A stretch of DNA of 64,000 nt. Source: Kordiimonadales bacterium IMCC3096 (lineage in GTDB: Bacteria; Pseudomonadota; Alphaproteobacteria; Minwuiales; Minwuiaceae). Position numbers and translations under genes: made by a program. The notes beneath the pieces are model-generated. The model did not search any database. It was given only the letters and a program-made list of their open reading frames with translations, and was not told the DNA's origin. Location of the stretch: contig CP018227.1 in assembly GCA_016865035.1 (NCBI GenBank), positions 4,188,115 to 4,252,114 on the forward strand. The letters are read 5' to 3'. Shown piece by piece: positions 43,940 through 52,360 of this stretch; positions within the stretch are counted from its first letter, which is position 1, and each line of letters opens with the position of its first letter.

Positions 43940-44695
43940 TTACTGACCATTCGGCGGAATCATTCCCGGCCAGTCGATGACGGGCAGGTTGGCCACCGTC
44001 TCCCGCAGTGACTGGCTGTAGCTGCGCCGGACGTCGGAGTAATAGGCATCATTCTTCTCGAACCGCCTGATCTCCAGCGGTTCCAGCGAATTGGCGCGAT
44101 AGCAGATCATGTCGAACGGCGGTGCCACCGACAGGTTTGAACGCACCGTGGCATCGAAGGACAGCAGCGAAAGCTTCACCGCGTCGGCCATGCTGGTGGT
44201 GGAGAAGCGGAAGGCCCGGTCCAGGATCGGCTTGCCGTACTTCAGTTCCCCGATCTGCAGGAAGCAGGTATCGGACGTCGCCTGAATGAAGTTGCCGGCG
44301 GAGTAGATCAGGAACAGGCAATGGCCCTCCCCCCTGACCTGGCCTCCGAACAGCATGCTGGCACTCGGGTCGCCATATCCCTGCACGTGATTGGCATGGG
44401 CTGTCATGACTTCCCGCAACACGTTGCCGACCATGGTGGCGGCATCGAACATCGTCGGCGCCTCGAAGAGGTTGGTTGCATGTCCGGGCTGGCGGGTGCG
44501 CTGCTCCAGGATCGTGGCAACCGCCTGTGTCGTGGCCAGGTTGCCCGCGCTGGCCAGAACCATGATCGACTGTCCAGGCTGCTGGAACAGGTTGAGCTTG
44601 CGTACCGTTGCCACGTGATCGACGCCCGCATTGGTGCGGGTATCCGCCGTGATGACGATACCGTCCTTCAGATACAGACCAAGACCATAGGTCAT
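43940..44695 (-). CDS. Anbu peptidase (proteasome-type)
   Basis: A 251-residue Ntn hydrolase of the Anbu (ancestral beta subunit) family related to HslV and the proteasome. Thr2 of MTYGLGLYL would be the nucleophile; ADTRTNAGVDHVATVRKLN is the family signature. Anbu is often beside an ATP-grasp protein, an alpha-E protein and a transglutaminase; none is adjacent here, although a transglutaminase-like gene lies 11 kb away. ATG at 44695 follows GGAG. Confidence 0.93.
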   Translation of the reverse strand: MTYGLGLYLKDGIVITADTRTNAGVDHVATVRKLNLFQQPGQSIMVLASAGNLATTQAVATILEQRTRQPGHATNLFEAPTMFDAATMVGNVLREVMTAHANHVQGYGDPSASMLFGGQVRGEGHCLFLIYSAGNFIQATSDTCFLQIGELKYGKPILDRAFRFSTTSMADAVKLSLLSFDATVRSNLSVAPPFDMICYRANSLEPLEIRRFEKNDAYYSDVRRSYSQSLRETVANLPVIDWPGMIPPNGQ

Positions 44696-44808
44696 AGTGG
44701 CGCTCCAGTTGGAAGGGGGGGGCAGATGCAATGCATCGCCGCGCGGAGCATGGCATGATCCCGATCCTGCTGAAAAGATGAATGCTGATGATCGGGGAGA
44801 ATGATGGC

Positions 44809-45834
44809 ATGGCAATCAATCAGGAATGGCTGGATCAGGTTCAGGAAGAGATCATCGATCCCGGCCAGCCGATCATCGATCCGCACCATCACCTCTGGGA
44901 CAAGCCGGCAGTGAAGGCGCTGCCCGGCAGTCGCTACCTGTTCGAGGAACTGCTGGCCGATACCGGCAGCGGTCATAATGTTGTCGCGACCGTGTTCGTC
45001 GAATGCGGCGTGATGTACCGCGCCGACGGACCGGAGGCCCAGAAACCGGTTGGCGAGACGGAATTCGTCAATGGCGTCGCGGCCAGAAGCGCGTCCGGCA
45101 ACTATGGTCCCATCCGCGCCTGTGCGGGCATCGTCAGCCTGGCCGATCTGAACCTGGGCGCGGCGGTGGACGAGGTGCTGGAGGCACATCAGCGTGCCGC
45201 CCCGGCCCGCTTTCGCGGCATTCGCCACGCCGCCGGGTTCGACGCCAGTGACGCGGTCCGCAACTCCCACACCAACCCGTTCCCCGGCATGCTGGCCGAC
45301 CCGACCTTCCGGGAAGGATTCGCCTGCCTGGCCCCGCGTGGACTGACGTTCGAAGCCTGGGCCTATCACCACCAGATCAGGGAAGTCACCGCCCTGGCCC
45401 GCGCCTTCCCGGAAACCACCATCATCGCCGACCATTTCATCGGCCCTGTCGGCATCGGTCCCTATGCCGGCAAGCGCGACGAGATCTTCGAGGTCTGGAA
45501 AGGCGATTTCGCCGAACTGGCAACCTGTCCCAACGTCGTGGCCAAGCTTGGCGGCATCAACATGGCCATCAACGGCTTTGCCTGGCACCACCGCGACAAG
45601 CCCCCCACCGCACGGGAGCTGGTGGCGGCCACCGGGGACTGGTACGCCCATGCCATCGACTGCTTCGGGCCTGACCGCTGCATGTTCGAAAGCAATTTCC
45701 CGGTCGACAAGCTCTCCGTTTCCTACCCCGTGCTCTGGAATGCCTTCAAGCTGATCGCTGCCGCCTATTCGGATACGGAGCGCCAGAACCTGTTTCATGA
45801 CACCGCGAAGAGGGTCTACCGACTGGAAATCTGA
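44809..45834 (+). CDS. Amidohydrolase family 2 metal-dependent hydrolase
   Basis: A 341-residue TIM-barrel protein. PIIDPHHHLWDK (residues about 19-30) is the N-terminal metal-binding motif, and YHHQIREV, ADHFIGPVG and the terminal CMFESNFPVDK carry other ligands. Members hydrolyse lactones, or decarboxylate aromatic acids; the substrate here is unknown. GGGGAG lies 9 bases before the ATG at 44809. An upstream ATG would overlap the promoter of the divergent Anbu gene. Confidence 0.85.
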   Translation: MAINQEWLDQVQEEIIDPGQPIIDPHHHLWDKPAVKALPGSRYLFEELLADTGSGHNVVATVFVECGVMYRADGPEAQKPVGETEFVNGVAARSASGNYGPIRACAGIVSLADLNLGAAVDEVLEAHQRAAPARFRGIRHAAGFDASDAVRNSHTNPFPGMLADPTFREGFACLAPRGLTFEAWAYHHQIREVTALARAFPETTIIADHFIGPVGIGPYAGKRDEIFEVWKGDFAELATCPNVVAKLGGINMAINGFAWHHRDKPPTARELVAATGDWYAHAIDCFGPDRCMFESNFPVDKLSVSYPVLWNAFKLIAAAYSDTERQNLFHDTAKRVYRLEI

Positions 45835-45841
45835 AGCCGTC

Positions 45842-45868
45842 TGTCACAATCGGCGACCCTGCATCGTC
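45842..45868 (+). promoter_or_regulatory. ECF41-type promoter
   Basis: TGTCACA (45842-45848), exactly 16 bases, then CGTC (45865-45868). This is the promoter motif I recall for ECF41 sigma factors. It stands 39 bases before the start of the carboxymuconolactone-decarboxylase-like gene, whose downstream neighbour is an ECF41 gene. A second TGTCACA at 45876-45882 has no CGTC at that spacing. Confidence 0.75.
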
Positions 45869-45907
45869 AAGTCCGTGTCACAGATGAAACGATGCAGGAG
45901 AACGGAC

Positions 45908-46453
45908 ATGCGCACTTTCCTCGCCCGGCGGGCACTGCGGGCCTTTGGCCGCCACTACGACTATGATGTCAGCTATCTGGAGTACCTGCTGAAGGTCAGC
46001 CCGCGCGGCTTCTTCGGCTTTCGTCCGGTCATGGCGCTGGCCCGCCACAGGGAAGCGGCACCGCGCGATGCGGCCTGTGCCGCGAAACTGGTTGGCGCGA
46101 TGCATGAGGATTGCGGGCCCTGCCTGCAGATCACGACCGACATGGCGCGGGAGGCCGGGATGACGGACGACCAGATCGACGCGGTGCTGACCGGGGCAGA
46201 GGCACGCATGAGCGGCGCAACGGCCCTCGGGTATCGCTTCGCTGCGGCACTGGTCGGACGGACGCTCGAACTGGATGCCGCGCGGGAGGCCGTTCGGGCG
46301 GCCCATGGGGACCAGGCCATCGTCGATCTGACATTCGCGACACAGATCGGGCGCATCTTCCCGATGGTGAAGACCGGGCTTGGCTTCGGGCAGGCCTGTC
46401 AGCGTATCCAGCTCGGGTCACGGGTGGTCGACATGCACCGGAAAGCGGCCTGA
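45908..46453 (+). CDS. Carboxymuconolactone decarboxylase/AhpD-like protein
   Basis: A 181-residue helical protein of the CMD/AhpD superfamily. The redox-type CGPC pair is at residues 69-72. Genes of this class are the standard partners of ECF41 sigma factors, and here the sigma gene follows 4 bases later. GGAG precedes the ATG at 45908. AhpD-like members are peroxide-related reductases; the reaction here is unknown. Confidence 0.85.
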   Translation: MRTFLARRALRAFGRHYDYDVSYLEYLLKVSPRGFFGFRPVMALARHREAAPRDAACAAKLVGAMHEDCGPCLQITTDMAREAGMTDDQIDAVLTGAEARMSGATALGYRFAAALVGRTLELDAAREAVRAAHGDQAIVDLTFATQIGRIFPMVKTGLGFGQACQRIQLGSRVVDMHRKAA

Positions 46454-46457
46454 CCGG

Positions 46458-47366
46458 ATGGACCGCAGCGCCCCCTCGTCGGCCACCTTCTCGGCGGCGC
46501 GACCGCGACTGCTGGGTCTGGCCTACCGCATGCTGGGCAGTCGCACGGACGCGGAGGATATCGTGCAGGACACCTGGCTGCGGTGGCAGGGCGCGGACAC
46601 GCAGGCGCTGCGTGCGCCGCATGCCTGGCTGACCACCGTGGCCACGCGCCTGTGCCTGGACCGGCTGAAGAGCGCGCGGGCGCAGCGTGAACTCTATGTC
46701 GGGCCCTGGCTGCCGGAACCTGTGCCGGATGCGGAACAGATGTCGCCGGAGGCTGCAACGGCTCTGGCCGACGACCTCTCCTTCGCGCTGCTGCTGACGC
46801 TGGAACGGCTGTCACCGGCGGAGCGGGCGGCCTTCCTGCTGCACGACGTCTTCGACACGCCGTTCCCCGAAATCGCGCGTGCCCTGCAGCGGTCGGAGGC
46901 TGCCTGCCGCCAGCTCGCCAGCCGGGCCCGCAAGGCCGTACGGCAGGATCAGCCGAAGCAACCGGCAACGAACGAACAGCACCTGGCACTGCTGCAACGG
47001 TTTGTCAGTGCCACAGGCAACGGTGACGTGGCGGCTCTGACGGCCCTGCTGTCGGAAGATGCCATCGCCTATGCGGATGGTGGCGGCGTCCGTATCTCGG
47101 CACTGCGCCCGATCATGGGGCCGGACAGGATTGCCAGGTTCCACGTGGGCGTCACACGCAAGGCCATGGAACGCGGCGACAGCCTGGAATTCCGCCCCTT
47201 GATGGTGAACGGTCGGCCAGCCCTGCTGGTTCACCTGAACGGCGAACCGGACCAGATACTGGGTATCGAGGTGTCGGAGGGAGTGATCCGTCGGGTCTAC
47301 AGCGTCCGGAACCCGGAAAAACTCCGGGCAGTCGTCAGTTCGCGACCTTCTGGCGGCGGTCGCTGA
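46458..47366 (+). CDS. ECF41-type RNA polymerase sigma factor
   Basis: A 302-residue ECF sigma factor with a fused C-terminal SnoaL-like domain. Sigma region 2 is at about 12-75 (AYRMLGSRTDAEDIVQDTWLRW), region 4 at about 110-165, and the regulatory domain at about 175-300. All three ECF41 marks are present: WLPEP (84-88), DGGG (207-210) and NPEKL (285-289). These factors have no classical anti-sigma; the C-terminal domain controls activity. It is encoded 4 bases after the CMD-like gene, under a matching promoter, so autoregulation is likely. Confidence 0.93.
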   Translation: MDRSAPSSATFSAARPRLLGLAYRMLGSRTDAEDIVQDTWLRWQGADTQALRAPHAWLTTVATRLCLDRLKSARAQRELYVGPWLPEPVPDAEQMSPEAATALADDLSFALLLTLERLSPAERAAFLLHDVFDTPFPEIARALQRSEAACRQLASRARKAVRQDQPKQPATNEQHLALLQRFVSATGNGDVAALTALLSEDAIAYADGGGVRISALRPIMGPDRIARFHVGVTRKAMERGDSLEFRPLMVNGRPALLVHLNGEPDQILGIEVSEGVIRRVYSVRNPEKLRAVVSSRPSGGGR

Positions 47367-47703
47367 CGAACTGCTTCTCGGCGTCGCGGGCGGCGGCGAA
47401 AGCGGGCTGCAGACGCTGGGCGAGCTGCACCCTGCCCTGCTCCATGGCCTGTTCCACCGCGGCAGCGATCTTGTCCGACAGGCGACGCATGTAAGGCTCT
47501 TTCTGCATCACGGTCCGCACACAGCGCCGCACGCGGACGGCGGAGACGATACGGTCGATCTGCCCCTCCTCCAGCGCGGCGATGATCCGCTCGGTGGTGA
47601 CACTCTCGGCACCGTCCCCGTACTGGCGCACCAGATCATCCGCCTGCCAGCGCTCGGCATCGGTGAATTCGTCCAGATCCATCCGCGGAATGACACTCGC
47701 CAT
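47335..47703 (-). CDS. Small protein of unknown function
   Basis: A 122-residue soluble, mostly alpha-helical protein rich in Arg, Ala and Glu. I do not recognise a family. Its 3' end overlaps the convergent ECF41 gene by 32 bases. There is no signal peptide. The start is supported only by a weak GGGGCAGGG site. Confidence 0.6.
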   Translation of the reverse strand: MASVIPRMDLDEFTDAERWQADDLVRQYGDGAESVTTERIIAALEEGQIDRIVSAVRVRRCVRTVMQKEPYMRRLSDKIAAAVEQAMEQGRVQLAQRLQPAFAAARDAEKQFVSDRRQKVAN

Positions 47704-47798
47704 GATTTCGCCCTGCCCCCAAACAGCTCTTGTTTCACACGCAAGGTATGGGACGCTGGTAAACCGTCTGTAAACGCCAAAGTTCCCTTGATCGCCCT

Positions 47799-48512
47799 TC
47801 AGTTCACTGTCAGGGCCTGCGACGCCTCGCGCACCGAGGCCTCCCGGAAGGTTCCTTTCTGGAAGATCATGTCGCCAAGCAGCGGGTGGCGGAGCGACAG
47901 GACGAACGCAAACTGGCCGCTGCCCTGATCCACATGGCTGACGGTCAGTGCGCCGGGGGCCAGCTCTGCCGGTATCCGCAAGCGTCGTTTCCCCGCCTTC
48001 AGGAAGCAGTGATCACTGTGAAAGTACAGTGCCTTGTCGTCCGCGCTGACCCTGAGCGCGATGCCGAACCCGCAGCCGACATATTCCTCCAGCCCGGTCG
48101 GACCATCGAAACGCTTGCTGCTGTGGATGACCTGCGGGAACCCCTGCGCGCGACCGTACATGCGGGTCCAGAACTGGCCCTTCGAGGCCGCATCCTCTGT
48201 CACCGAGACGACAGCCGGGACCCCAAGAGCATCCGAGAGAGGCAGTGGCGCGCCGACCAGTCGGGCAACCTCGGCAACCAGTCGTCCCGCAAGATTTCGG
48301 CGGCTCTCCACGATACTGCCGACATAGGTGACCGCCTGACCGGGCTGGAGACGCTTGCTGAACCTGTCGCGCACAGCCTCCGGCAGCCGTGCCCACACCA
48401 CGGCCCCGAGCAGGGCACGAAACCGCATATCGGGCAGCGTGGGTGCATGGTCATGATTCGCCTGGTCGCGCCGCGCATCGTGAACCGGGTAGCAATCGGG
48501 AGCCACGCTCAT
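47799..48512 (-). CDS. DUF4166 domain protein
   Basis: A 237-residue protein whose central part (about 40-230) matches DUF4166, with FWTRMYGRAQGFPQVIHSSKR and LEEYVGCGFGIAL as the recognisable core. The function is not established. ATG at 48512 follows a GGAGAGG site. It is downstream of a GbsR/MarR-type regulator on the same strand with a 57-base gap, so the regulator probably controls it. Confidence 0.78.
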   Translation of the reverse strand: MSVAPDCYPVHDARRDQANHDHAPTLPDMRFRALLGAVVWARLPEAVRDRFSKRLQPGQAVTYVGSIVESRRNLAGRLVAEVARLVGAPLPLSDALGVPAVVSVTEDAASKGQFWTRMYGRAQGFPQVIHSSKRFDGPTGLEEYVGCGFGIALRVSADDKALYFHSDHCFLKAGKRRLRIPAELAPGALTVSHVDQGSGQFAFVLSLRHPLLGDMIFQKGTFREASVREASQALTVN

Positions 48513-48569
48513 CTCACCCTCTCCTGTCCTTCGTCTCACCTGCACGGACCGAGGCCGGACCGACTCTGA

Positions 48570-49148
48570 CTAATCTGAATCAGCCTTCCGTGCGGTCCTT
48601 CCCGCCCCCAGCAGGTTCGCGACCCGGCTGCCGAGCCGGATCAGCCGCATCAGAGTGCTGGGCGGCATGGTGATCATCTGCCCGAACCACGTATCAAGGG
48701 TCGTCATGAAGTCATTCAGTTCATGCAGGCGGTTGCGCGCGACCCTGCTGACTTTCGGATCGCCATCAGCCAATGCCAGCACCTGTCGCAATGAGGCGAT
48801 GGCAGGGTCGATCTCGCGCTCCTTCCGGCCCTGCGCAATGCAGGTGAGGACCTGCCACAGATCCCCCTCGGCCTCGTAGTGGTCGCGCCGGTCACCAAAG
48901 ACCGGGATACGCCGTATCAGCTTCCAGCCGATCAGCTCGCGAATGCTGTTCGAGACATTGGAACGCGCAAGTCCCAGTTGCTCCGAGATGTCCTCAGCCG
49001 TCATCGGACCATCGGCGAGAAACAGCAGCGCATGGATCTGGGCCACCGACCGGTTGACCCCCCACTGCCCGCCAAGATCGCCCCATTGCAGAACGAACTG
49101 CTCAACGGCCTTGGGGAGGTTTTTCGTATTTTCCGTTTTTTCTGTCAT
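48570..49148 (-). CDS. GbsR/MarR-family transcriptional regulator
   Basis: A 192-residue winged-helix regulator of the GbsR branch. The DNA-binding part is at about 35-105 (DISEQLGLARSNVSNSIRELI as helix-turn-helix), followed by a helical C-terminal dimerisation region. The ATG at 49148 lies inside a palindrome, with a consensus-like promoter only a few bases upstream, suggesting a leaderless transcript and autoregulation. The likely target is the downstream DUF4166 gene. Confidence 0.88.
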   Translation of the reverse strand: MTEKTENTKNLPKAVEQFVLQWGDLGGQWGVNRSVAQIHALLFLADGPMTAEDISEQLGLARSNVSNSIRELIGWKLIRRIPVFGDRRDHYEAEGDLWQVLTCIAQGRKEREIDPAIASLRQVLALADGDPKVSRVARNRLHELNDFMTTLDTWFGQMITMPPSTLMRLIRLGSRVANLLGAGRTARKADSD

Positions 49149-49183
49149 GACAGAAATATCGGAAACTGACGCATGACTGTCAA
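49142..49183 (-). promoter_or_regulatory. Promoter and palindromic operator of the GbsR-type gene
   Basis: On the minus strand TTGACA (49183-49178) and GATATT (49160-49155) are spaced by 17 bases. The start codon at 49148 is only 6 bases beyond the -10, and CTGTCATGACAG (49142-49153) is a perfect palindrome across the start codon. Confidence 0.6.
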
Positions 49184-49288
49184 GGCACAAGACCCGAAGC
49201 GCAAGCACCTGAGGAACGGGAAGCTGTCGCCTGTCGCGTGCGAACGGCAGAAAAAAACGTGAACCGGGAGTGCTTCGAAAACGCGGGG

Positions 49289-49726
49289 CTATTCAGATTT
49301 CAACTTATCAACCAGGACTATGAATATCAAAAGATGGGTGACCTGACCGCTCTCATTGGCGAGTGGCAGGTTGATCTCGTCCAGTTTGCGAAAATCGCTG
49401 TGTGGTCCGATATACTCGATCGGGCTCCTGACCGGCCTGCCTGTTTGAACCGCTTCCCTGAGTTGCGTCATCAGCGGTCCGTCAGGTTCCACATGCGGCT
49501 GAGAGCTCAGAAACCGACCGGTATAATTCTCAAATAGTATCGACTTGATATTCTCACCTATCACGCGATATTCGAAATCTCGCCCGCCATCGACCACACC
49601 CAACAAAATCATGTTGGGCAGAAGCCCGGGTATATGCATTGGATTGAAATCAGATCGCAACGGCGTGGTTCGGCCCCGACAAATACTTCCCCAGTATGAC
49701 AAACCTTGCTTGATGATTTCGTGCAT
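49289..49726 (-). CDS. PAS-domain protein
   Basis: A 145-residue single-domain protein resembling the PAS_5 group: SDFNPMHIPGLLPNMILLGVVDGGRDFEYRVIGENI covers the start of the domain. There is no output domain, so it may signal through partners. The gene and its surroundings are clearly more AT-rich than their neighbours, a possible sign of transfer. The ATG at 49726 is chosen over a TTG three codons upstream. Confidence 0.78.
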   Translation of the reverse strand: MHEIIKQGLSYWGSICRGRTTPLRSDFNPMHIPGLLPNMILLGVVDGGRDFEYRVIGENIKSILFENYTGRFLSSQPHVEPDGPLMTQLREAVQTGRPVRSPIEYIGPHSDFRKLDEINLPLANESGQVTHLLIFIVLVDKLKSE

Positions 49727-50211
49727 TCTGGCCAATTCTTCCGCACTTAAAGAACACCATGGTCATAGTAACGGACTCAATCCAGCTCATATCTTATCTG
49801 ACATTCGTCATCTGATCATCTGATCATTTGTCGGCGAGGTCATAGCCAAGGATCCCGTGGATCAATCCTGTCGCCTCGCCTGTTCGACCGGTCAGTTCCG
49901 TGGCGACAGGTTCTGAGTTCGCGATACCTCCGACCTTGCGGCAAGACCCCGATGATCTGCTTTTCCGTCAACCATGATCGCTTCATTCATCCGCCTCCTC
50001 TCGTCGACGGACCCTACCAGGACTTGGAGGCAATCCAGGGGAACGGATACTGACCGGCACCCGCGCCACCGGCGGAACCGACTGCGCGCAGGGCAAGGCC
50101 CGATCATGGAACGATCCGACTTTCCCGATGCGCCAGAGATGCAGACCTTCACGGTCCCTTCCCCTCAGCCGTCCGAATGAAGCGTGGCCGGAGCGGGACT
50201 GCGCAAGACCA
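49727..50211. other. 485-bp region without a convincing gene
   Basis: Both strands carry only short frames with no recognisable protein. The left part (to about 49850) is AT-rich with a small CTGATCAT direct repetition near 49812-49827. A perfect 9-bp inverted repeat (49867-49875 with 49902-49910, 26-base loop) lies in the middle. The right part returns to the general base composition. No mobile-element ends or tRNA are seen; it may hold the promoter of the PAS gene. Confidence 0.5.
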
Positions 50212-51759
50212 TCACTCCCATTCGATGGTGCCCGGCGGCTTCGAGGTCACGTCGTAGACGACACGGTTGACGCCGCGGACCTCGTTGATGATGCGGGTGG
50301 CGACGCGGCCCAGGAAATCGTGGGGGAACGGATAGAAATCGGCGGTCATGCCATCGGTGGAATTGACCGCGCGCAGGGCGAGGACACTCTCGTAGGTCCG
50401 CTCATCCCCCATCACGCCAACCGTCTTGACCGGCAGCAGCACGGAGAAGGCCTGCCAGATGTCGTCGTAGAACCCGGCCTTGCGGATCTCGTCGAGGTAG
50501 ATCGCGTCGGCCTTGCGCAGGGTATCGGCCTTCTCCTTGGTGATCTCGCCGGGCAGCCGTATGGCGAGGCCGGGTCCGGGGAACGGGTGGCGACCGACGA
50601 AGATCTCCGGCAGGCCGAGTTCACGGCCCAGGACGCGAACCTCATCCTTGAACAGTTCACGCAGCGGCTCCACCAGCGACATGTTCATCCGCTCCGGCAG
50701 GCCGCCGACATTGTGGTGCGACTTGATGGTGACGCTCGGACCGCCCGCGAAGGAGACCGACTCGATGACATCGGGATAGAGCGTGCCCTGGGCCAGGAAA
50801 TCGGCGCCGCCGATGGCCTTCGCCTCTTCCTCGAACACGTCGATGAACAGCTTGCCGATGATCTTGCGCTTGGTCTCCGGGTCGCTGACCCCGGCCAGCG
50901 CGCCCATGAACATGGGCTCCGCATTCTTGTGCACCAGCGGGATGTTGTAGTGGTCGCGGAACAGGCTGACGACCTCGTCCGCCTCCCCCATCCGCATCAG
51001 ACCGGTATCGACGAAGACGCAGGTCAGCTGCTCCCCGATTGCCTGATGCACCAGTACGGCGGTGACGGCGGAATCGACACCACCGGAAAGACCGCAGATC
51101 ACGCGCCCGTCGCCCACCTGCTCCCGAATGCGCCGGATGGAGTCGTCGCGGAAGGCTGCCATGGTCCAGTCGCCGGCACAGTTGCAGACGCCAAGGCAGA
51201 AATTCGCCAGCAGGCGGGCACCGTCGGGGGTATGCGCCACCTCCGGATGGAACTGCAGTCCGAAGATCTGCCGCGCCTCGTTGGCGATGGCGGCGATGGG
51301 GGCGTTGACGGAGCTTGCGACGACGCGGAAACCCGGCGGCAGCCTGGTGACATGGTCACCATGGCTCATCCAGACCCGATACTTGTGGCCTGTGGACCAG
51401 ACGCCGTCGAACAGGGCGCAACCGTCCACGACCTCGATATCGGCGCGGCCGAATTCCTTTTCCTCGCTGGGCGAGACACCGCCGCCGAGCTGCTGTGCCA
51501 GCGTCTGCTGGCCATAGCATATGCCCAGGATCGGCAGACCGGCATCAAAGACGGCCTGGGGCGCACGCGGCGTGTGGTCAAAGGTAACGGAGGCGGGGCC
51601 GCCGGAAAGGATGATCCCCTTGGGCTGCAGTCGCGCCAGCCCTTCGGTGGTCTTGTCGAAAGGCACGATCTCGCAGAATACCCCGGCCTCTCGCACACGC
51701 CGTGCGATCAGCTGGGTCACCTGGGAGCCGAAATCGACGATCAGAACGCTGTCAGTCAT
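50212..51759 (-). CDS. guaA: GMP synthase (glutamine-hydrolysing)
   Basis: A 515-residue GuaA converting XMP to GMP. The class I glutaminase Cys is in GICYGQQ and its His/Glu in FHPEVAHT; the ATP pyrophosphatase domain has [10 protein letters not shown]; the C-terminal dimerisation domain ends with the usual KPPGTIEWE. The ATG at 51759 is chosen; a GTG two codons upstream is possible. It is the last gene of a guaB-rsmB-TPR-guaA series on one strand. Confidence 0.97.
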   Translation of the reverse strand: MTDSVLIVDFGSQVTQLIARRVREAGVFCEIVPFDKTTEGLARLQPKGIILSGGPASVTFDHTPRAPQAVFDAGLPILGICYGQQTLAQQLGGGVSPSEEKEFGRADIEVVDGCALFDGVWSTGHKYRVWMSHGDHVTRLPPGFRVVASSVNAPIAAIANEARQIFGLQFHPEVAHTPDGARLLANFCLGVCNCAGDWTMAAFRDDSIRRIREQVGDGRVICGLSGGVDSAVTAVLVHQAIGEQLTCVFVDTGLMRMGEADEVVSLFRDHYNIPLVHKNAEPMFMGALAGVSDPETKRKIIGKLFIDVFEEEAKAIGGADFLAQGTLYPDVIESVSFAGGPSVTIKSHHNVGGLPERMNMSLVEPLRELFKDEVRVLGRELGLPEIFVGRHPFPGPGLAIRLPGEITKEKADTLRKADAIYLDEIRKAGFYDDIWQAFSVLLPVKTVGVMGDERTYESVLALRAVNSTDGMTADFYPFPHDFLGRVATRIINEVRGVNRVVYDVTSKPPGTIEWE

Positions 51760-51826
51760 GGCCACCCGATACGCGGATGGCCATGACTTGTCCAGCGGGC
51801 AGAGAGGTCACGGAAAAACCGTGGTC

Positions 51827-52315
51827 TCAGGAACCCTTTACCCGGGCCACCGCATTCTTCAGCGAGGTATATTCGGCGCAGCCGAAGGTGCAGATCGAAT
51901 CGAGCGCAGCCAGATGCTTCTCCGCCTCGGCCATGTTGCCGATCTCCAGATAGGCCTGACCGATATACTCGTGCGCACCCTTGTGCTCCGGATCGATGTC
52001 CAGGGCCGTGCGGTAGGACGAGAGGGCGTCGAGATAATTGCCGCTCTTGCGATAGGCATAGCCGAGATAGTTGAAGGCGTCCGCGTTCCCCGGGTCCTTG
52101 GCCGTGGCCAGTTCCAGGTTGGTGATCGCCGTCTTCCAGTCCTGAGCCTCCACCGCGGCGACACCGCGGTCATAGGCAGCATTCGAGGGCTTTGCCTTGC
52201 TGCTGGAGGAATCGTCGCTGGAACTTGATCCCATGGCCGAAACCGCAACCGGTGTCAGGGCAAGCGCACCCATGGTGAGGGCCACCGCAACGCCGCGCGT
52301 AAACTTCGACATCAT
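51827..52315 (-). CDS. Exported TPR-repeat protein
   Basis: A 162-residue protein with a signal peptide (core VAVALTMGALALTPVAVSA), a Ser-rich linker and two or three tetratricopeptide repeats (NADAFNYLGYAYRKSGNYLDALSSYRTAL, then GAHEYIGQAYLEIGN). TPRs mediate protein contacts, presumably in the periplasm. An AAGGAG site precedes tandem ATGs. Two Cys residues near the C terminus (ICTFGC) could form a disulfide. It lies between guaA and the RsmB-like gene but has no evident purine role. Confidence 0.85.
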   Translation of the reverse strand: MMSKFTRGVAVALTMGALALTPVAVSAMGSSSSDDSSSSKAKPSNAAYDRGVAAVEAQDWKTAITNLELATAKDPGNADAFNYLGYAYRKSGNYLDALSSYRTALDIDPEHKGAHEYIGQAYLEIGNMAEAEKHLAALDSICTFGCAEYTSLKNAVARVKGS

Positions 52316-52360
52316 TAAACTCCTTCACGTGGTTTGATCGTGACCGGGCTGCTGCAGACA

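Noticed and set aside
49892-50152. Short minus-strand frame of 86 codons in the gap before guaA
   Set aside because: No family, ribosome site or conserved sequence, and the base composition is mixed along its length.
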